In this document: one piece after another, positions 45,010 to 54,411 of the stretch | Position numbering within the stretch: position 1 is the first letter of the stretch | How the letters are laid out: each line of letters begins with the position of its first letter | Position numbers and translations under genes: made by a program | Notes under the pieces: generated by a model | The model's database searches: none | What the model was told of the DNA's origin: nothing | Seen by the model: only the letters and a program-made list of their open reading frames with translations | NCBI GenBank assembly: GCA_014156375.1 | Contig: RQJH01000002.1 | Span: 402,331-466,330 of the forward strand | Length of the DNA stretch: 64,000 nt | Origin: Enterobacteriaceae bacterium 89 | Lineage (GTDB): Bacteria; Pseudomonadota; Gammaproteobacteria; Enterobacterales; Enterobacteriaceae | Direction of reading: 5' to 3'

Positions 45010-46188
45010 ATGAAGGCAATCCTCAAAAAACTTCATCCTCTCATTTCCGTCTTTCGCCCTCACCGCTGTATTGGCGTGCTGACGCTGGTGATTGGCGGCG
45101 TATTTCTTAAACCCGTGCTGTGGCAACTCTATGAATTTATTCCACATGCGCTGGGGGAATTCACCGGCTGGAAAGATCTGATCACCACGCTGGGCCTGCT
45201 GACACTGCCAAAAGTGGTGCTCGGGATCGCCCTCGTGCTGATGAGCATTGGCCTGTTCCTGCGCGCGCGCGTAGCCTGGTCCTTTTCGCTGATCCTGTTG
45301 ATTGCCGTGGCGCTGCTCAATCTGCTGCTGCCCACCGGCGACCATCGGGTGGGCTATCTGGCACTGCTGGACTGCCTGTGTCTGCTGTGGTTCTGGAAAG
45401 AGTTCAGTCAGTCGAGCCTCGCGGCCGGTACGCTGTTTGCGCTGATAAGCTTCGGGGCATTGCTGACCTATGCCCTGTGCGGCTCGCTGTATCTGGGTGA
45501 GGAGTTTCATCCGGTCATTGATGAGTTTTCCACCGCGCTCTATTTCTCGACCGTGAGTATGTCGACCGTTGGATTTGGCGATATTGTGCCGGTCACGGCC
45601 TCTGCCCGCTTCTTTACGGTTTCGATTATTATTCTCGGTATTACCGTCTTCGCGACGTCTATCAGCGCCATCATCGGCCCGGTGATCGGCGGCAATTTGA
45701 AACGTATGATCAAAGGAAGAATTTCACACGCCATGCGCAAGAATCACATGATTATTATCGGCGCCACGCCGCTGGCCCTGAGCGTTTATAACGGTCTGAA
45801 AGAGCGCGATGAAGTGATTACCGTTATTGTCCCGCCTGGCATTCCGCATGAATACCCTGCTGATGCCGATATCCTGACTGAAGATCCCTCATCGGATAAA
45901 ACGCTGCGGGAAGCCGGAGCCGATAAAGCCCGCTATATTCTGGTGCTGCGCAACGACGATTCGGATAACGCCTTTATTGTGCTGGCGGCTAAAGAGGTAG
46001 TTTCATCGGACACCAAAATCCTGGCGCTGGTCAATTCCGACAAGAACCTGAGCAAAATAAAACGCGTGCAGCCTGACATTGTGTTTTCACTGCAGACGCT
46101 TGCCAGTGAAATGCTGCTGCGCAAGCTGACCGGCGAAACGTTAGAGACCGGCAATCTGATGGATCTGCTTTTCCAGGACGGCCATTAA
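45010..46188 (+). CDS. Kch-like potassium channel with RCK domain
   Basis: 392 residues. About six N-terminal helices, the last two flanking the pore loop with selectivity filter T-V-G-F-G-D ('SMSTVGFGDIVPV', about 190-202), then a TrkA_N/RCK domain (about 248-365, 'HMIIIGATPLALSVYNGL', 'DNDDSDNAFIVLAAKEV'-like). The same layout as E. coli Kch, but the filter is GFG rather than GYG and the first RCK glycine loop reads GATPLA. Inner-membrane K+ channel, ligand unknown. Divergent from agp. Confidence 0.85.
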   Translation: MKAILKKLHPLISVFRPHRCIGVLTLVIGGVFLKPVLWQLYEFIPHALGEFTGWKDLITTLGLLTLPKVVLGIALVLMSIGLFLRARVAWSFSLILLIAVALLNLLLPTGDHRVGYLALLDCLCLLWFWKEFSQSSLAAGTLFALISFGALLTYALCGSLYLGEEFHPVIDEFSTALYFSTVSMSTVGFGDIVPVTASARFFTVSIIILGITVFATSISAIIGPVIGGNLKRMIKGRISHAMRKNHMIIIGATPLALSVYNGLKERDEVITVIVPPGIPHEYPADADILTEDPSSDKTLREAGADKARYILVLRNDDSDNAFIVLAAKEVVSSDTKILALVNSDKNLSKIKRVQPDIVFSLQTLASEMLLRKLTGETLETGNLMDLLFQDGH

Positions 46189-46289
46189 CTGGAACCCCCG
46201 CCCATTCATCACTAAGCTTAATAGTTCATGCTGGTTTATCGCCTGTCGGCGGTAAGCCTGACGTTTCCCTTTGAAGCCGAGGAGCCTCC

Positions 46290-46607
46290 ATGAACGAAGT
46301 CAGCATCATTGCCACTCTCACCCCTTTCCCGGAACATCTTGATACCATCAGAACGGCGGCCAGGGCGATGGTCAACCCGACCCGGCATGAGTCGGGCTGT
46401 CTGCAATACGATCTGCATGAGAGCTATGCGATCCCCGATGTCCGCGATCTCAGTAATCAGGGGTCGGCCTCTTTCGTCTTCACCGAGCGCTGGAAGTCAG
46501 AAGAGGATCTGAAAAAACACGTGGCGATGCCGTATCACGACGATTTTCTGGCTATTCTCGAGGGAAAACTGGAAAGTCTGAACGTTCAGCGGGTAACGAA
46601 GATTTAA
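46290..46607 (+). CDS. ABM-family monooxygenase-like protein
   Basis: 105 residues, Antibiotic_biosynthesis_monooxygenase (ABM) dimeric ferredoxin-like fold: 'VSIIATLTPFPEHLDTIRTAARAMVNPTRHESGCLQYDLHES' and 'FTERWKSEEDLKKHVAMPYHDDF'. Members oxidise quinols or act as simple dimeric enzymes (YgiN type). GAGGAG lies 7 bases before the ATG. Monocistronic, followed by a BIME. Confidence 0.82.
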   Translation: MNEVSIIATLTPFPEHLDTIRTAARAMVNPTRHESGCLQYDLHESYAIPDVRDLSNQGSASFVFTERWKSEEDLKKHVAMPYHDDFLAILEGKLESLNVQRVTKI

Positions 46608-46629
46608 GGCTGGATGGGAAAAATGAAAA

Positions 46630-46718
46630 TGCCCGGTGGCGCAAGCTTACCGGGCCTACAAAATCACCGTTTACAGTGGCCCTGTAGGTCCGGCAAGCGT
46701 AGCGCCGCCGGGCATTGG
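46630..46718. repeat. BIME (two opposed REP halves)
   Basis: TGCCCGGTGGCGCAAGCTTACCGGGCCTAC, spacer, then GTAGGTCCGGCAAGCGTAGCGCCGCCGGGCA, between convergent genes. Confidence 0.85.
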
Positions 46719-46723
46719 CAGAA

Positions 46724-47137
46724 TTACTCGCTAACGCTTTTCTTCAGATCTTCTGCGCCGGCTTTGGTTTTATCCCAGGCTTTCTGGCTGCCGTCTTTGG
46801 TGGCATCCCAGGCTTTTTTACTGCCCTCTTTGGTGCCATTCCAGGCCTTTTCAGAACCCTGTTTGGTTTTATCCCAGGCCTTCTCGCTGCCTTCTTTGGT
46901 GTGGTTCCAGGCTTTCTCACCGTCCTGTTTCATTTTGTCGGTGGTGGAGCCGTCGCTGTGCGCTTTATGGATCTGCTCCTGAGTGCGGTGTTCGGTCTGA
47001 TGCAGTTTTTCTTTTGCTGTGTCAGCACCGGCATGCGCGGCGGCCACGGTGTCATCGGTGGCGTGCTGAATTTCACCCTGCGCCATTGCGCCAGTGGTGA
47101 TGAACAGAAGGGACAATGCAATTGCGGTCTTTTTCAT
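46724..47137 (-). CDS. Periplasmic LEA-like protein with five 11-residue repeats
   Basis: 137 residues. Sec signal about 1-20 ('MKKTAIALSLLFITTGAMAQ'). After an Ala/His/Glu-rich linker, residues 74-128 are five perfect-register 11-mers of the form [E/K/Q]KAW[D/N]xTKxG[S/A]. This periodicity is like group 3 LEA (desiccation) proteins and gives an amphipathic helix with a Trp on one face. No Cys. Function unknown; a periplasmic stress or envelope protectant is an inference. Corresponding DNA repeats of 33 bp span 46754-46918. Confidence 0.8.
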   Translation of the reverse strand: MKKTAIALSLLFITTGAMAQGEIQHATDDTVAAAHAGADTAKEKLHQTEHRTQEQIHKAHSDGSTTDKMKQDGEKAWNHTKEGSEKAWDKTKQGSEKAWNGTKEGSKKAWDATKDGSQKAWDKTKAGAEDLKKSVSE

Positions 47138-47421
47138 TTTCGAATTTCCTTTTACTGAGTCCAGCCCCGACTCTATTTTTTCAGCCCGCGCTCCACAATG
47201 TAATAAATCCTAATTTCCCCCTGGCGCTTCATCGTCAGAAGCACTCTGCCCTGGCCGAAATTCACGGCGAAAAAACGTCCTTTTACCTGAGTTTATTCCA
47301 CTACGTAAATTAATTTATCCAGATATAAACTTCGTATTTTTCCTGGGTTTTCTTCCATAAATCTTCTTTCGCGGGATAAACTACTGCCTTGTTTTGGATT
47401 TGTTGCTCAGCGGATGAATGA

Positions 47422-49650
47422 ATGAACGCGTTTGTAGATATCTTTGCAACCTACCTTTACGGCTTAAAGGTCGTGGCCATCGGCCTTGCCATCATGATGT
47501 TAATCAGTGGGTTAGATGATTTAATTATCGATATCATCTACTGGTTCCGTCGTATGTTCCGGGCGGTCACGGTTTACCGCCGCCACGCACCGATGGACCA
47601 TCGCGCACTCTACGAGCCTGATGAAAAACCGCTCGCCATTATGGTTCCCGCCTGGAATGAAACCGGGGTGATCGGCAATATGGCCGAGCTGGCGGCCATG
47701 ACGCTGGACTACGAGAACTATCATATCTTTGTCGGCACCTATCCTAACGATCCGGATACGCAGCGCGATGTTGATGAAGTCTGCACGCGTTTTCCTAACG
47801 TCCATAAAGTCGTTTGCGCCCGTCCGGGGCCCACGAGCAAAGCGGATTGCCTGAACAACATTCTTGATGCCATTACCCAGTTCGAACGCAGCGCCAACTT
47901 CCAGTTCGCCGGGTTTATTCTGCACGATGCAGAAGATGTGATTTCACCGCTGGAGCTGCGTCTGTTCAACTACCTTGTTGACCGTAAAGACCTGATTCAA
48001 ATCCCGGTTTACCCGTTTGAGCGCGAGTGGTCGCACTTCACCAGCATGTCGTATATCGATGAGTTTGCGGAACTGCACGGCAAAGATGTCCCGGTGCGTG
48101 AAGCGGTGGCAGGCCAGGTTCCCAGCGCGGGCGTCGGCACCTGCTTCAGCCGCCGCGCGGTGATGGCGCTGCTGGCGGACGGTGACGGTATTGCCTTCGA
48201 CGTACAGAGTCTGACCGAAGATTACGACATCGGCTTCCGCTTAAAAGCCAAAGGAATGAAAGAGATCTTTGTCCGCTTCCCGGTGGTCAAAGAGCATGAA
48301 GCAGAGCGCCCGCGCCGTCGCTTCCTGCAAAGCTCCCGGGCCTCTTCCGTGATTTGCGTGCGCGAATATTTTCCCGATACCTTCACTACCGCCATGCGGC
48401 AAAAATCCCGCTGGATCATCGGCATTGTCTTCCAGGGTTTTAAAACTCACCGCTGGACCAAAAGCCCGACCCTGAACTACTTCCTGTGGCGTGACCGCAA
48501 AGGGGTGATCAGTAACTTCCTCAGCTTCTTTGCGATGATCGTGATGATCCAGCTGGTGCTGTTGCTGATGTATCAGTATTTCTGGCCGGACGCGTGGCAG
48601 TTCCTCTCCATTTTTACCGGCGGCGAGTGGCTCACCACCCTGCTGTGGCTGAACTTTGGTCTGATGTGCAACCGCATCCTGCAACGCGTGATTTTCGTGA
48701 CCATTTACTATGGCCTGGCTCAGGGGTTGCTCTCGGTGCTGCGCCTGTTCTGGGGCAACCTTATCAACTTTATGGCTAACTGGCGCGCACTTCGTCAGGT
48801 GATCCAGCACGGCGATCCGCGCCGCGTGGCCTGGGATAAAACCACCCATGACTTCCCGAGCGTCACCGGAGAGAACCGTGCCCTGCGTCCGCTTGGGCAG
48901 ATTTTGATCGAACAAGGGGCAATCACCCCTGAACAGCTGGAACAGGCATTAACCCAACGTGTTATTGGCCTGCGCCTCGGTGGTTCAATGCTGATGCAGG
49001 GCCTGATCACCGCAGAGCAGCTCGCTCTGGCGCTGGCAGAACAAAGCGGCGTGAAAACAGAGAGCATCGACGCGTGGAAAATCGATCGCCAGCTGATTGA
49101 TAAAATGCCCGCGGCGATTGCCCTGCGCTACGCCGTTCTTCCCCTGGACATGAAAAACAACGTGCTGACCGTCGCCAGCGAAGACGGCATCGACCCCGTC
49201 TCACTGGCGGCGCTGGAGCGCAAAATGGGCTGTTCGGTGAACTATGTGATTGTGCCGCGCGGTCAGGTCGTGACAGGGTTGCGCTACTGGTACGCACGCT
49301 ATCGTGGACAGGACAGCCGCGCGCTGCTTGAGTCTGCTGTAGAGCAAGGCTGGATCCAACGGACGCAGGCAGAAAAGCTATGGCAACAGTTTGTTCCTCG
49401 CCAGCTGCTGTTTGCCGAAGTGCTGACCTCTTTGGGCCACATCAACGCATCGGCGATGAGCGCCCTGCTGTTGCGCCACGAACGCAGTGAAAAACCGCTG
49501 GGTGAGTTTCTGGTGCAGGAAGGCGTTATCTCGCAGGAGACGCTCAATCTGGTGCTTGCACGGCAGAAAGAATTGCAGACTTCCATGTCCAGCCTGTTGA
49601 AAGGCGCAGGCGTCACCGATCAACAACTGGCTATTTTGGGGCAGGCATGA
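47422..49650 (+). CDS. nfrB: Inner-membrane glycosyltransferase NfrB (phage N4 adsorption protein B)
   Basis: 742 residues. N-terminal helix about 12-35; GT2 domain about 60-330 ('IMVPAWNETGVIGNMAEL', 'LHDAEDVISPLELRLFNYL', 'RQKSRWIIGIVFQG' as the QxxRW-like end); helices about 370-450; C-terminal MshEN domain from about 485 ('RPLGQILIEQGAITPEQLEQAL', 'LGGSMLMQGLIT'), which binds c-di-GMP in the family. In E. coli NfrA/NfrB form an exopolysaccharide secretion system and are the N4 receptor machinery. The stop overlaps the first nfrA ATG (ATGA). Confidence 0.92.
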   Translation: MNAFVDIFATYLYGLKVVAIGLAIMMLISGLDDLIIDIIYWFRRMFRAVTVYRRHAPMDHRALYEPDEKPLAIMVPAWNETGVIGNMAELAAMTLDYENYHIFVGTYPNDPDTQRDVDEVCTRFPNVHKVVCARPGPTSKADCLNNILDAITQFERSANFQFAGFILHDAEDVISPLELRLFNYLVDRKDLIQIPVYPFEREWSHFTSMSYIDEFAELHGKDVPVREAVAGQVPSAGVGTCFSRRAVMALLADGDGIAFDVQSLTEDYDIGFRLKAKGMKEIFVRFPVVKEHEAERPRRRFLQSSRASSVICVREYFPDTFTTAMRQKSRWIIGIVFQGFKTHRWTKSPTLNYFLWRDRKGVISNFLSFFAMIVMIQLVLLLMYQYFWPDAWQFLSIFTGGEWLTTLLWLNFGLMCNRILQRVIFVTIYYGLAQGLLSVLRLFWGNLINFMANWRALRQVIQHGDPRRVAWDKTTHDFPSVTGENRALRPLGQILIEQGAITPEQLEQALTQRVIGLRLGGSMLMQGLITAEQLALALAEQSGVKTESIDAWKIDRQLIDKMPAAIALRYAVLPLDMKNNVLTVASEDGIDPVSLAALERKMGCSVNYVIVPRGQVVTGLRYWYARYRGQDSRALLESAVEQGWIQRTQAEKLWQQFVPRQLLFAEVLTSLGHINASAMSALLLRHERSEKPLGEFLVQEGVISQETLNLVLARQKELQTSMSSLLKGAGVTDQQLAILGQA

Positions 49651-52439
49651 GCAGGGAACGCATGAACTCTTTTTCACCAAGATTAATCAGCCTGCTGATT
49701 GCCACTCTGCTGACCCCCTGCGCTCTGGCGCAGGAACAGGTGGCGGGCACCAGCGCTGAAGCGCTCGGCCTCAGCAGCTATCGTCATTTTGTGGTTTATC
49801 CGCACCTGGAGAAAGCCATTCGGGCGCAGCAAAGCGGCGATGAACAGACCGCACTGCGCGAGTTTCGCTATCTCCACCAGCAGCTTCCGGACAACGTGCC
49901 GTTAACCCTCTGGCTGACTGAATCCCTGCGCCATTTCGGCCACGATGAGCAGGCACGCCAGCTGCTGACAGAGCAATTAAAGCGACAGCCGCAGGACGCG
50001 CGCCTTCAGCAACAGCTTGCAGCTATTCCACGCAACGTCAAACCTGTGACCACTGTAGAACAGCTGTTGGCAGAGCAGAAAGCCTGCGACGCTACCCCAT
50101 CCACCCGCTGCCGCAGTGAAACCGGGCAAAACGCCCTGCTTCTGAACCAGCTTACCGTGGCTCAGGCACAGCTCAGCGATGCGGCGTTTTCCCGGACTAA
50201 AGAGGGAACAGTGCTGAATGACGGGCTGATCCAGCGCGCTATCTATCTGAAGGCGTGGACCCTAGCCGACGAAGGTTTTAGCCGGAAAAGCCAGCAGCAG
50301 AAATTAACGGTCGCTGAACAAAACCAGTGGTTTGATGTGCTGCTGGCGGGGAAACTCGACGATCGGATACAGACACTTGAAACCACCCCTGCCCAGCAGT
50401 TGGCTTACGCCAGCACGCTGGCTTCGCGGGGGGAAAATGCACTATTGCAGCGTTATCTCGCCACGCATCAGCCGCGTTTTACTGACCAGGCTCAGGAACA
50501 AAACTGGCTGTATCTGCTTTCTCGCTATGGCGATCCTGCGCAAAGCCGCGCCGAAACCCTGCGCGTGGCCCAGCAGATGTATCAGCGAGCGCCGCAAAAT
50601 CTGGCGCAGCTCGATCAGCTTAGCTGGCTGTTGATCCAGAACGGTCAGTCGCAGGAAGCCAGCCAGCTGCTGCTCAACCGCTATCCTTTCGGCGGCTCAC
50701 AGCAGATGACTGAAAAACTCATGCTGCGGCTGGCGGGGCTTTTACAGGAACATCCTGAATGGGCCAGTCCTTCGCAGCGGGCGCGACTGGAGAAACCGCT
50801 GTCTGCCGCCTCGCTTCGCCAGTTGCAGAGCCAGCTTCCCGGCGTCAGCACGGACTGCGCCACCACGCAGCGCCTGCTTGGCGATTTATCACCGGAATAT
50901 GGTGCCAGCGCCTGGCGTCAGCTGGGAGCTTGCTATCAGCAAAATCTTGCGGGTCTGGCGCTGTTTGCGCTTCAGCAGGCAGAGCAGCGCCAGCCGGATG
51001 TCTGGCAACATCGTGCCGTCGCCTATCAGGCCTATGCCGTTGAAGATTACGCCACGGCAATGCGGGCGTGGAAAGCCGTTCCGCTTAGCGAAATGAGCAA
51101 TGAAGATTTGATGGCGGCTGCCAATACCGCGCAGGCTGCGGGCGAGTCTGCAGCACGCGACGGCTGGGTGGACGAGGCTCAGCGTCGGGGACTCAACAAC
51201 AGTGAAAACTGGTGGTGGCTGCACGCTCAGCGCTATCTTCCGGCTCAGCCACGGCTGGCGCTGGCGGATCTGGATCGCGCTCTCGCCGCTGAAACGACCG
51301 TTCGCTCCCTGACTTCCCGCGCGGCGCTGTACCGCGAGCTTAAGCAAAACCGCAGCGCCGTACACGATCTGCGTCAGGCGCTGGTGATGGAGCCAAATAA
51401 CGCTGCGACTCAGGCCGCGCTGGGCTATGCGCTGTGGAGTATCAGAGACTACGCCTCCTCGCGCGATATGCTGGATAAAGCCCTGAAGGCCTCGCCGGAC
51501 GATCCGCAGCTCATTCGCCAGCTGATGTACGTCAACGAGCGGCTGGGCGACATTCCTCAGACCCAACTTTATGCCCGTCAGGTTGTGGATGAGCTGGACG
51601 CGGTGGCAGAAGTTGAGCCGCTGAACGCCGCGCAAAATCAGGAGCGCTTCAACGTACGTCGTCTGCATGAAGACATTGGCCGCCGCTGGACGATTAACTT
51701 TGATTCGACCATCGGCCTGAATTCCGGTGCCAGAAGCGCTTCATCTACCAGCGCCAGCGGGGCCGCACCCGACAAGGGTCATCGCAGCTACGGACAGCTG
51801 GAGGCCGAGTACCGTCTGGGCCGCAATATGCTGGTGAACGGCGATATGCTGTCCGTGTACAGCCGATTGTTCGCCGACACCGGCAACAGCGGCGTGGTGA
51901 TGCCGGTGAAAGATCCGATGCTCGGCGCGGGGATCCGCTGGAAGCCGCTGTACGACTACACCTTCTTTGTCGCCATTGAAGAACAGGTTCCACTCGACCG
52001 CCATCACGGTAAAACAGACACCATGCTGCGGGCCAGCGCTTCGTTCCTCAATAACGGCAGGTTCAGCGATGAATGGCATCCGAACGGTAACGGCTGGTTT
52101 GCGCAAAACCTTTATCTGGATGCCGCTCAGTATGTTCGCCAGGATATTCAGGCCTGGACCGCGGACTACCGCGCCAGCTGGCACCAGAAAGTGGCGCGCA
52201 ATCAGACCATCGAACCTTACGCTCACGTTCAGTTGAACGGCTATCGGGATCGCGAAACTCAGGCTAATCAGCTGTGGGGGATTGGGGTTCGCTGGAACGT
52301 CTGGACCGGCGAGACGCGCTATAACGCGTGGCCGCATAAAATCAGCCTTGGACTGGAATATCAGCACACCTTTGATGCCATCAATCAGAACGTGGGCGAA
52401 CGTAATAACACCTTCTTTACCGTGGGAGTGCACTGGTAA
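49647..52439 (+). CDS. nfrA: Outer-membrane protein NfrA (phage N4 receptor)
   Basis: 930 residues from the overlapping ATG 49647; ATG 49662, preceded by AGGGAA, is an equally good start and puts the signal peptide at the very N-terminus. Signal ('LISLLIATLLTPCALA'), a long TPR superhelix (about 50-660), then a C-terminal beta-barrel-like domain from about 670 ('GRRWTINFDSTIGLNSGARS') ending in the outer-membrane signature 'FFTVGVHW'. E. coli NfrA is about 990 residues; the missing 60 appear to be TPR units between about residues 290 and 320. Coupled to nfrB and, by overlap, to ybcH. Confidence 0.92.
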   Translation: MSRERMNSFSPRLISLLIATLLTPCALAQEQVAGTSAEALGLSSYRHFVVYPHLEKAIRAQQSGDEQTALREFRYLHQQLPDNVPLTLWLTESLRHFGHDEQARQLLTEQLKRQPQDARLQQQLAAIPRNVKPVTTVEQLLAEQKACDATPSTRCRSETGQNALLLNQLTVAQAQLSDAAFSRTKEGTVLNDGLIQRAIYLKAWTLADEGFSRKSQQQKLTVAEQNQWFDVLLAGKLDDRIQTLETTPAQQLAYASTLASRGENALLQRYLATHQPRFTDQAQEQNWLYLLSRYGDPAQSRAETLRVAQQMYQRAPQNLAQLDQLSWLLIQNGQSQEASQLLLNRYPFGGSQQMTEKLMLRLAGLLQEHPEWASPSQRARLEKPLSAASLRQLQSQLPGVSTDCATTQRLLGDLSPEYGASAWRQLGACYQQNLAGLALFALQQAEQRQPDVWQHRAVAYQAYAVEDYATAMRAWKAVPLSEMSNEDLMAAANTAQAAGESAARDGWVDEAQRRGLNNSENWWWLHAQRYLPAQPRLALADLDRALAAETTVRSLTSRAALYRELKQNRSAVHDLRQALVMEPNNAATQAALGYALWSIRDYASSRDMLDKALKASPDDPQLIRQLMYVNERLGDIPQTQLYARQVVDELDAVAEVEPLNAAQNQERFNVRRLHEDIGRRWTINFDSTIGLNSGARSASSTSASGAAPDKGHRSYGQLEAEYRLGRNMLVNGDMLSVYSRLFADTGNSGVVMPVKDPMLGAGIRWKPLYDYTFFVAIEEQVPLDRHHGKTDTMLRASASFLNNGRFSDEWHPNGNGWFAQNLYLDAAQYVRQDIQAWTADYRASWHQKVARNQTIEPYAHVQLNGYRDRETQANQLWGIGVRWNVWTGETRYNAWPHKISLGLEYQHTFDAINQNVGERNNTFFTVGVHW

Positions 52440-53323
52440 TGCTGAAATTTCGCCATCTGTTAATGCTGCTGATGCTGGCAAGCCCGCTGGCCGGAGCGAT
52501 GAATGCCCTGTTCTGGCAGCCGCAGCTACGGGACAACAGCGAGACGCAAACCCAATGGGCTTCGCTGATGGAGAACCTGCATCAGCAAGGGTTCGACACG
52601 CTGGTGCTGCAATGGACGCAGTACGGCGACGCTTTTGCCGGTGAGCAGGCTCGTCTGCTGCTGCAACAGCGCGCCAAAGCCGCACGAGCTGCGGGCCTGA
52701 AGGTGGTTGTCGGTCTGCACGGCGATCCTGAGTTTTTCGACCGCCAGAAACAGACCGGCGCTGCGCGGAGCCATTATCTTCAGCGTTTACGGGTTGCCGA
52801 TCTGCATCAGGCGAAGCTGTGGAACGCTGAGTTTCATCCCGACGGCTGGTATCTGAGTGCGGAAATTGACGATCTGAACTGGCGCAACCCCGAAGCCCGG
52901 GCGCAGCTGGTTCAGTGGCTGAATGAAACGCGCCAGCAGATGAAGACCGTCAGCCCGCAGCCGTTGTACATCAGCAGCTTTTTCGCCGGAAACATGAGCC
53001 CTGACGGGTATCGGGAATTGGTAAAGACTATCCAGCAAACCGGGATTAACGTCTGGGTTCAGGATGGGCACGGGGTGAGTTCGCTTACGCCTGTGGAACG
53101 GCAGCGTTATCTCAATGAGAGCGCGGGCTGTGCAGGCCCGGCCAGCGGCACGGTGTATGAGCTGTTTAATGTCGTTCCGGGGAAAACGTTTAACGCCACT
53201 CCCCTGCCCGCTAAGGAGATGGCGGCTCAGCTGGCGCAGAAGAGCGCCTGTGGCAAGGACCGGATCTTCTTCTCGCTTCGCTATCTGCCTGCCGCCAGTG
53301 GCATCCTGGAATGGCGGCAGTAA
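52439..53323 (+). CDS. ybcH: DUF4434 periplasmic protein YbcH
   Basis: 294 residues. Signal peptide about 1-20 ('LLMLLMLASPLAGAM'). A TIM-barrel-like DUF4434 domain ('FWQPQLRDNSETQTQWASLMENLHQQGFDTLVLQWTQYGD', 'ADLHQAKLWNAEFHPDGWYLSAEIDDLNW') has acidic residues in the 'GWYLSAEIDD' strand consistent with a glycoside hydrolase. The ATG overlaps the nfrA stop by one base, so it is the third gene of the nfr operon, as in E. coli. Trimming or degrading the NfrBA polysaccharide is inferred. Confidence 0.88.
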   Translation: MLKFRHLLMLLMLASPLAGAMNALFWQPQLRDNSETQTQWASLMENLHQQGFDTLVLQWTQYGDAFAGEQARLLLQQRAKAARAAGLKVVVGLHGDPEFFDRQKQTGAARSHYLQRLRVADLHQAKLWNAEFHPDGWYLSAEIDDLNWRNPEARAQLVQWLNETRQQMKTVSPQPLYISSFFAGNMSPDGYRELVKTIQQTGINVWVQDGHGVSSLTPVERQRYLNESAGCAGPASGTVYELFNVVPGKTFNATPLPAKEMAAQLAQKSACGKDRIFFSLRYLPAASGILEWRQ

Positions 53324-53324
53324 G

Positions 53325-54299
53325 TCATGATTTGCCGGGCTGGCTCACATTCATCCGACGATACAGGGTGGGAGTGACGCCAGCCCGTTTGATAAACGCC
53401 CGCCGCAGTACGTCACAGCTTGAATAGCCGCATTCGCTGGCGATGGTTTTTAACGGCAGATCGCCGCTTTCCAGCAGCCTCTTCGCTTTATCGATTCGCC
53501 CGGCTTCCAGCCAGTCCCCGGCGGACATGTTCATTTCCTGCTGAAAGAGCCGCCCAAGATGGCGGGTGCTCAGACCGATATGATCGGCCATATCCTGCAA
53601 ATTTAACACCGTCGGGAGATTAGCCAGCGTCCAGCGCTGGAGATCCTGGAAAGCGCTGCGCCCGCTGGAGGAGATCGCGCTGCGGCGAACAAAATGCCCC
53701 TGATTCACCGGACGGCGGAAAAACATCACCAGATTTGCCGCTACCTCCTGCGCAACTTCGCTGCCCAAATCCTCTTCCACCAGCCTGATCGCCAGATCCA
53801 TTCCAGAGGTGACGCCCGCTGCCGTTCTGACCGGGCCATCGGCGATATAGAGAGCGTCGGCCTCCACCTCCGTTTGCGGCCAGCTGTCTGCAAAGCGCGC
53901 GGCGGTTGACCAGTGGGTGGTGATTTTGCGGTTATCCAACAAGCCCGTATGAGCCAGTAAAAATGCGCCAGTGCAGACAGAGCCGTAGCGACGGCTGCTT
54001 TCACAGAGCGTGCGGATTTGCCCGATTTGCTGCTCCGTTAGCGCGTATTGCCAGGCCTCCGGCGCACCGGCCAGCAGAAAGGTATCCGGCTGTAATCCTT
54101 CTGTTTGCGCCAGCATCTGATTGGCCAGCAGATTTACCCCTGAAGATGAGCGGATTGTCTGGGTATCCAGAGAGATCACCGCAAAATCGTACACCTGGCG
54201 ATGCAGGATACGGTTGGCTTCAGCAAACACGTCCAGCGGGCCGGAAACATCCAGCAGCTGGACGCCGGGCACGGCAAACAGAGCAATAATTCGTTTCAT
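53325..54299 (-). CDS. GlxA-family AraC-type regulator (DJ-1/PfpI fusion)
   Basis: 324 residues. An N-terminal DJ-1/PfpI domain (about 1-190; nucleophile-elbow Cys in 'GSVCTGAFLLAHTGL', then 'TTHW') is followed by an AraC HTH pair (about 215-318, 'DMADHIGLSTRHLGRLFQQEMNMSAGDWLE', 'IASECGYSSCDVLRRAFIKRAGVTPTLYRR'). Such regulators usually activate a neighbouring gene in response to a small molecule. It is divergent from the HD-domain gene 113 bases away, the probable target. It ends 2 bases past ybcH, convergent. Confidence 0.88.
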   Translation of the reverse strand: MKRIIALFAVPGVQLLDVSGPLDVFAEANRILHRQVYDFAVISLDTQTIRSSSGVNLLANQMLAQTEGLQPDTFLLAGAPEAWQYALTEQQIGQIRTLCESSRRYGSVCTGAFLLAHTGLLDNRKITTHWSTAARFADSWPQTEVEADALYIADGPVRTAAGVTSGMDLAIRLVEEDLGSEVAQEVAANLVMFFRRPVNQGHFVRRSAISSSGRSAFQDLQRWTLANLPTVLNLQDMADHIGLSTRHLGRLFQQEMNMSAGDWLEAGRIDKAKRLLESGDLPLKTIASECGYSSCDVLRRAFIKRAGVTPTLYRRMNVSQPGKS

Positions 54300-54411
54300 C
54301 GGTGACGGAAGTCCTGATTAGGTGGAATGTCCGTAATTGTCGCAACTGAATGATTCAGGACATACAGAATGCCCTGTAAACTGCGACTTAACAACCCATA
54401 AGGAGCAAGAT

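Noticed and set aside
47116..47313. Small plus-strand frame upstream of nfrB
   Set aside because: No ribosome-binding site, overlaps the start region of the LEA-like gene, and no conserved look; the 284-base gap holds promoters only.
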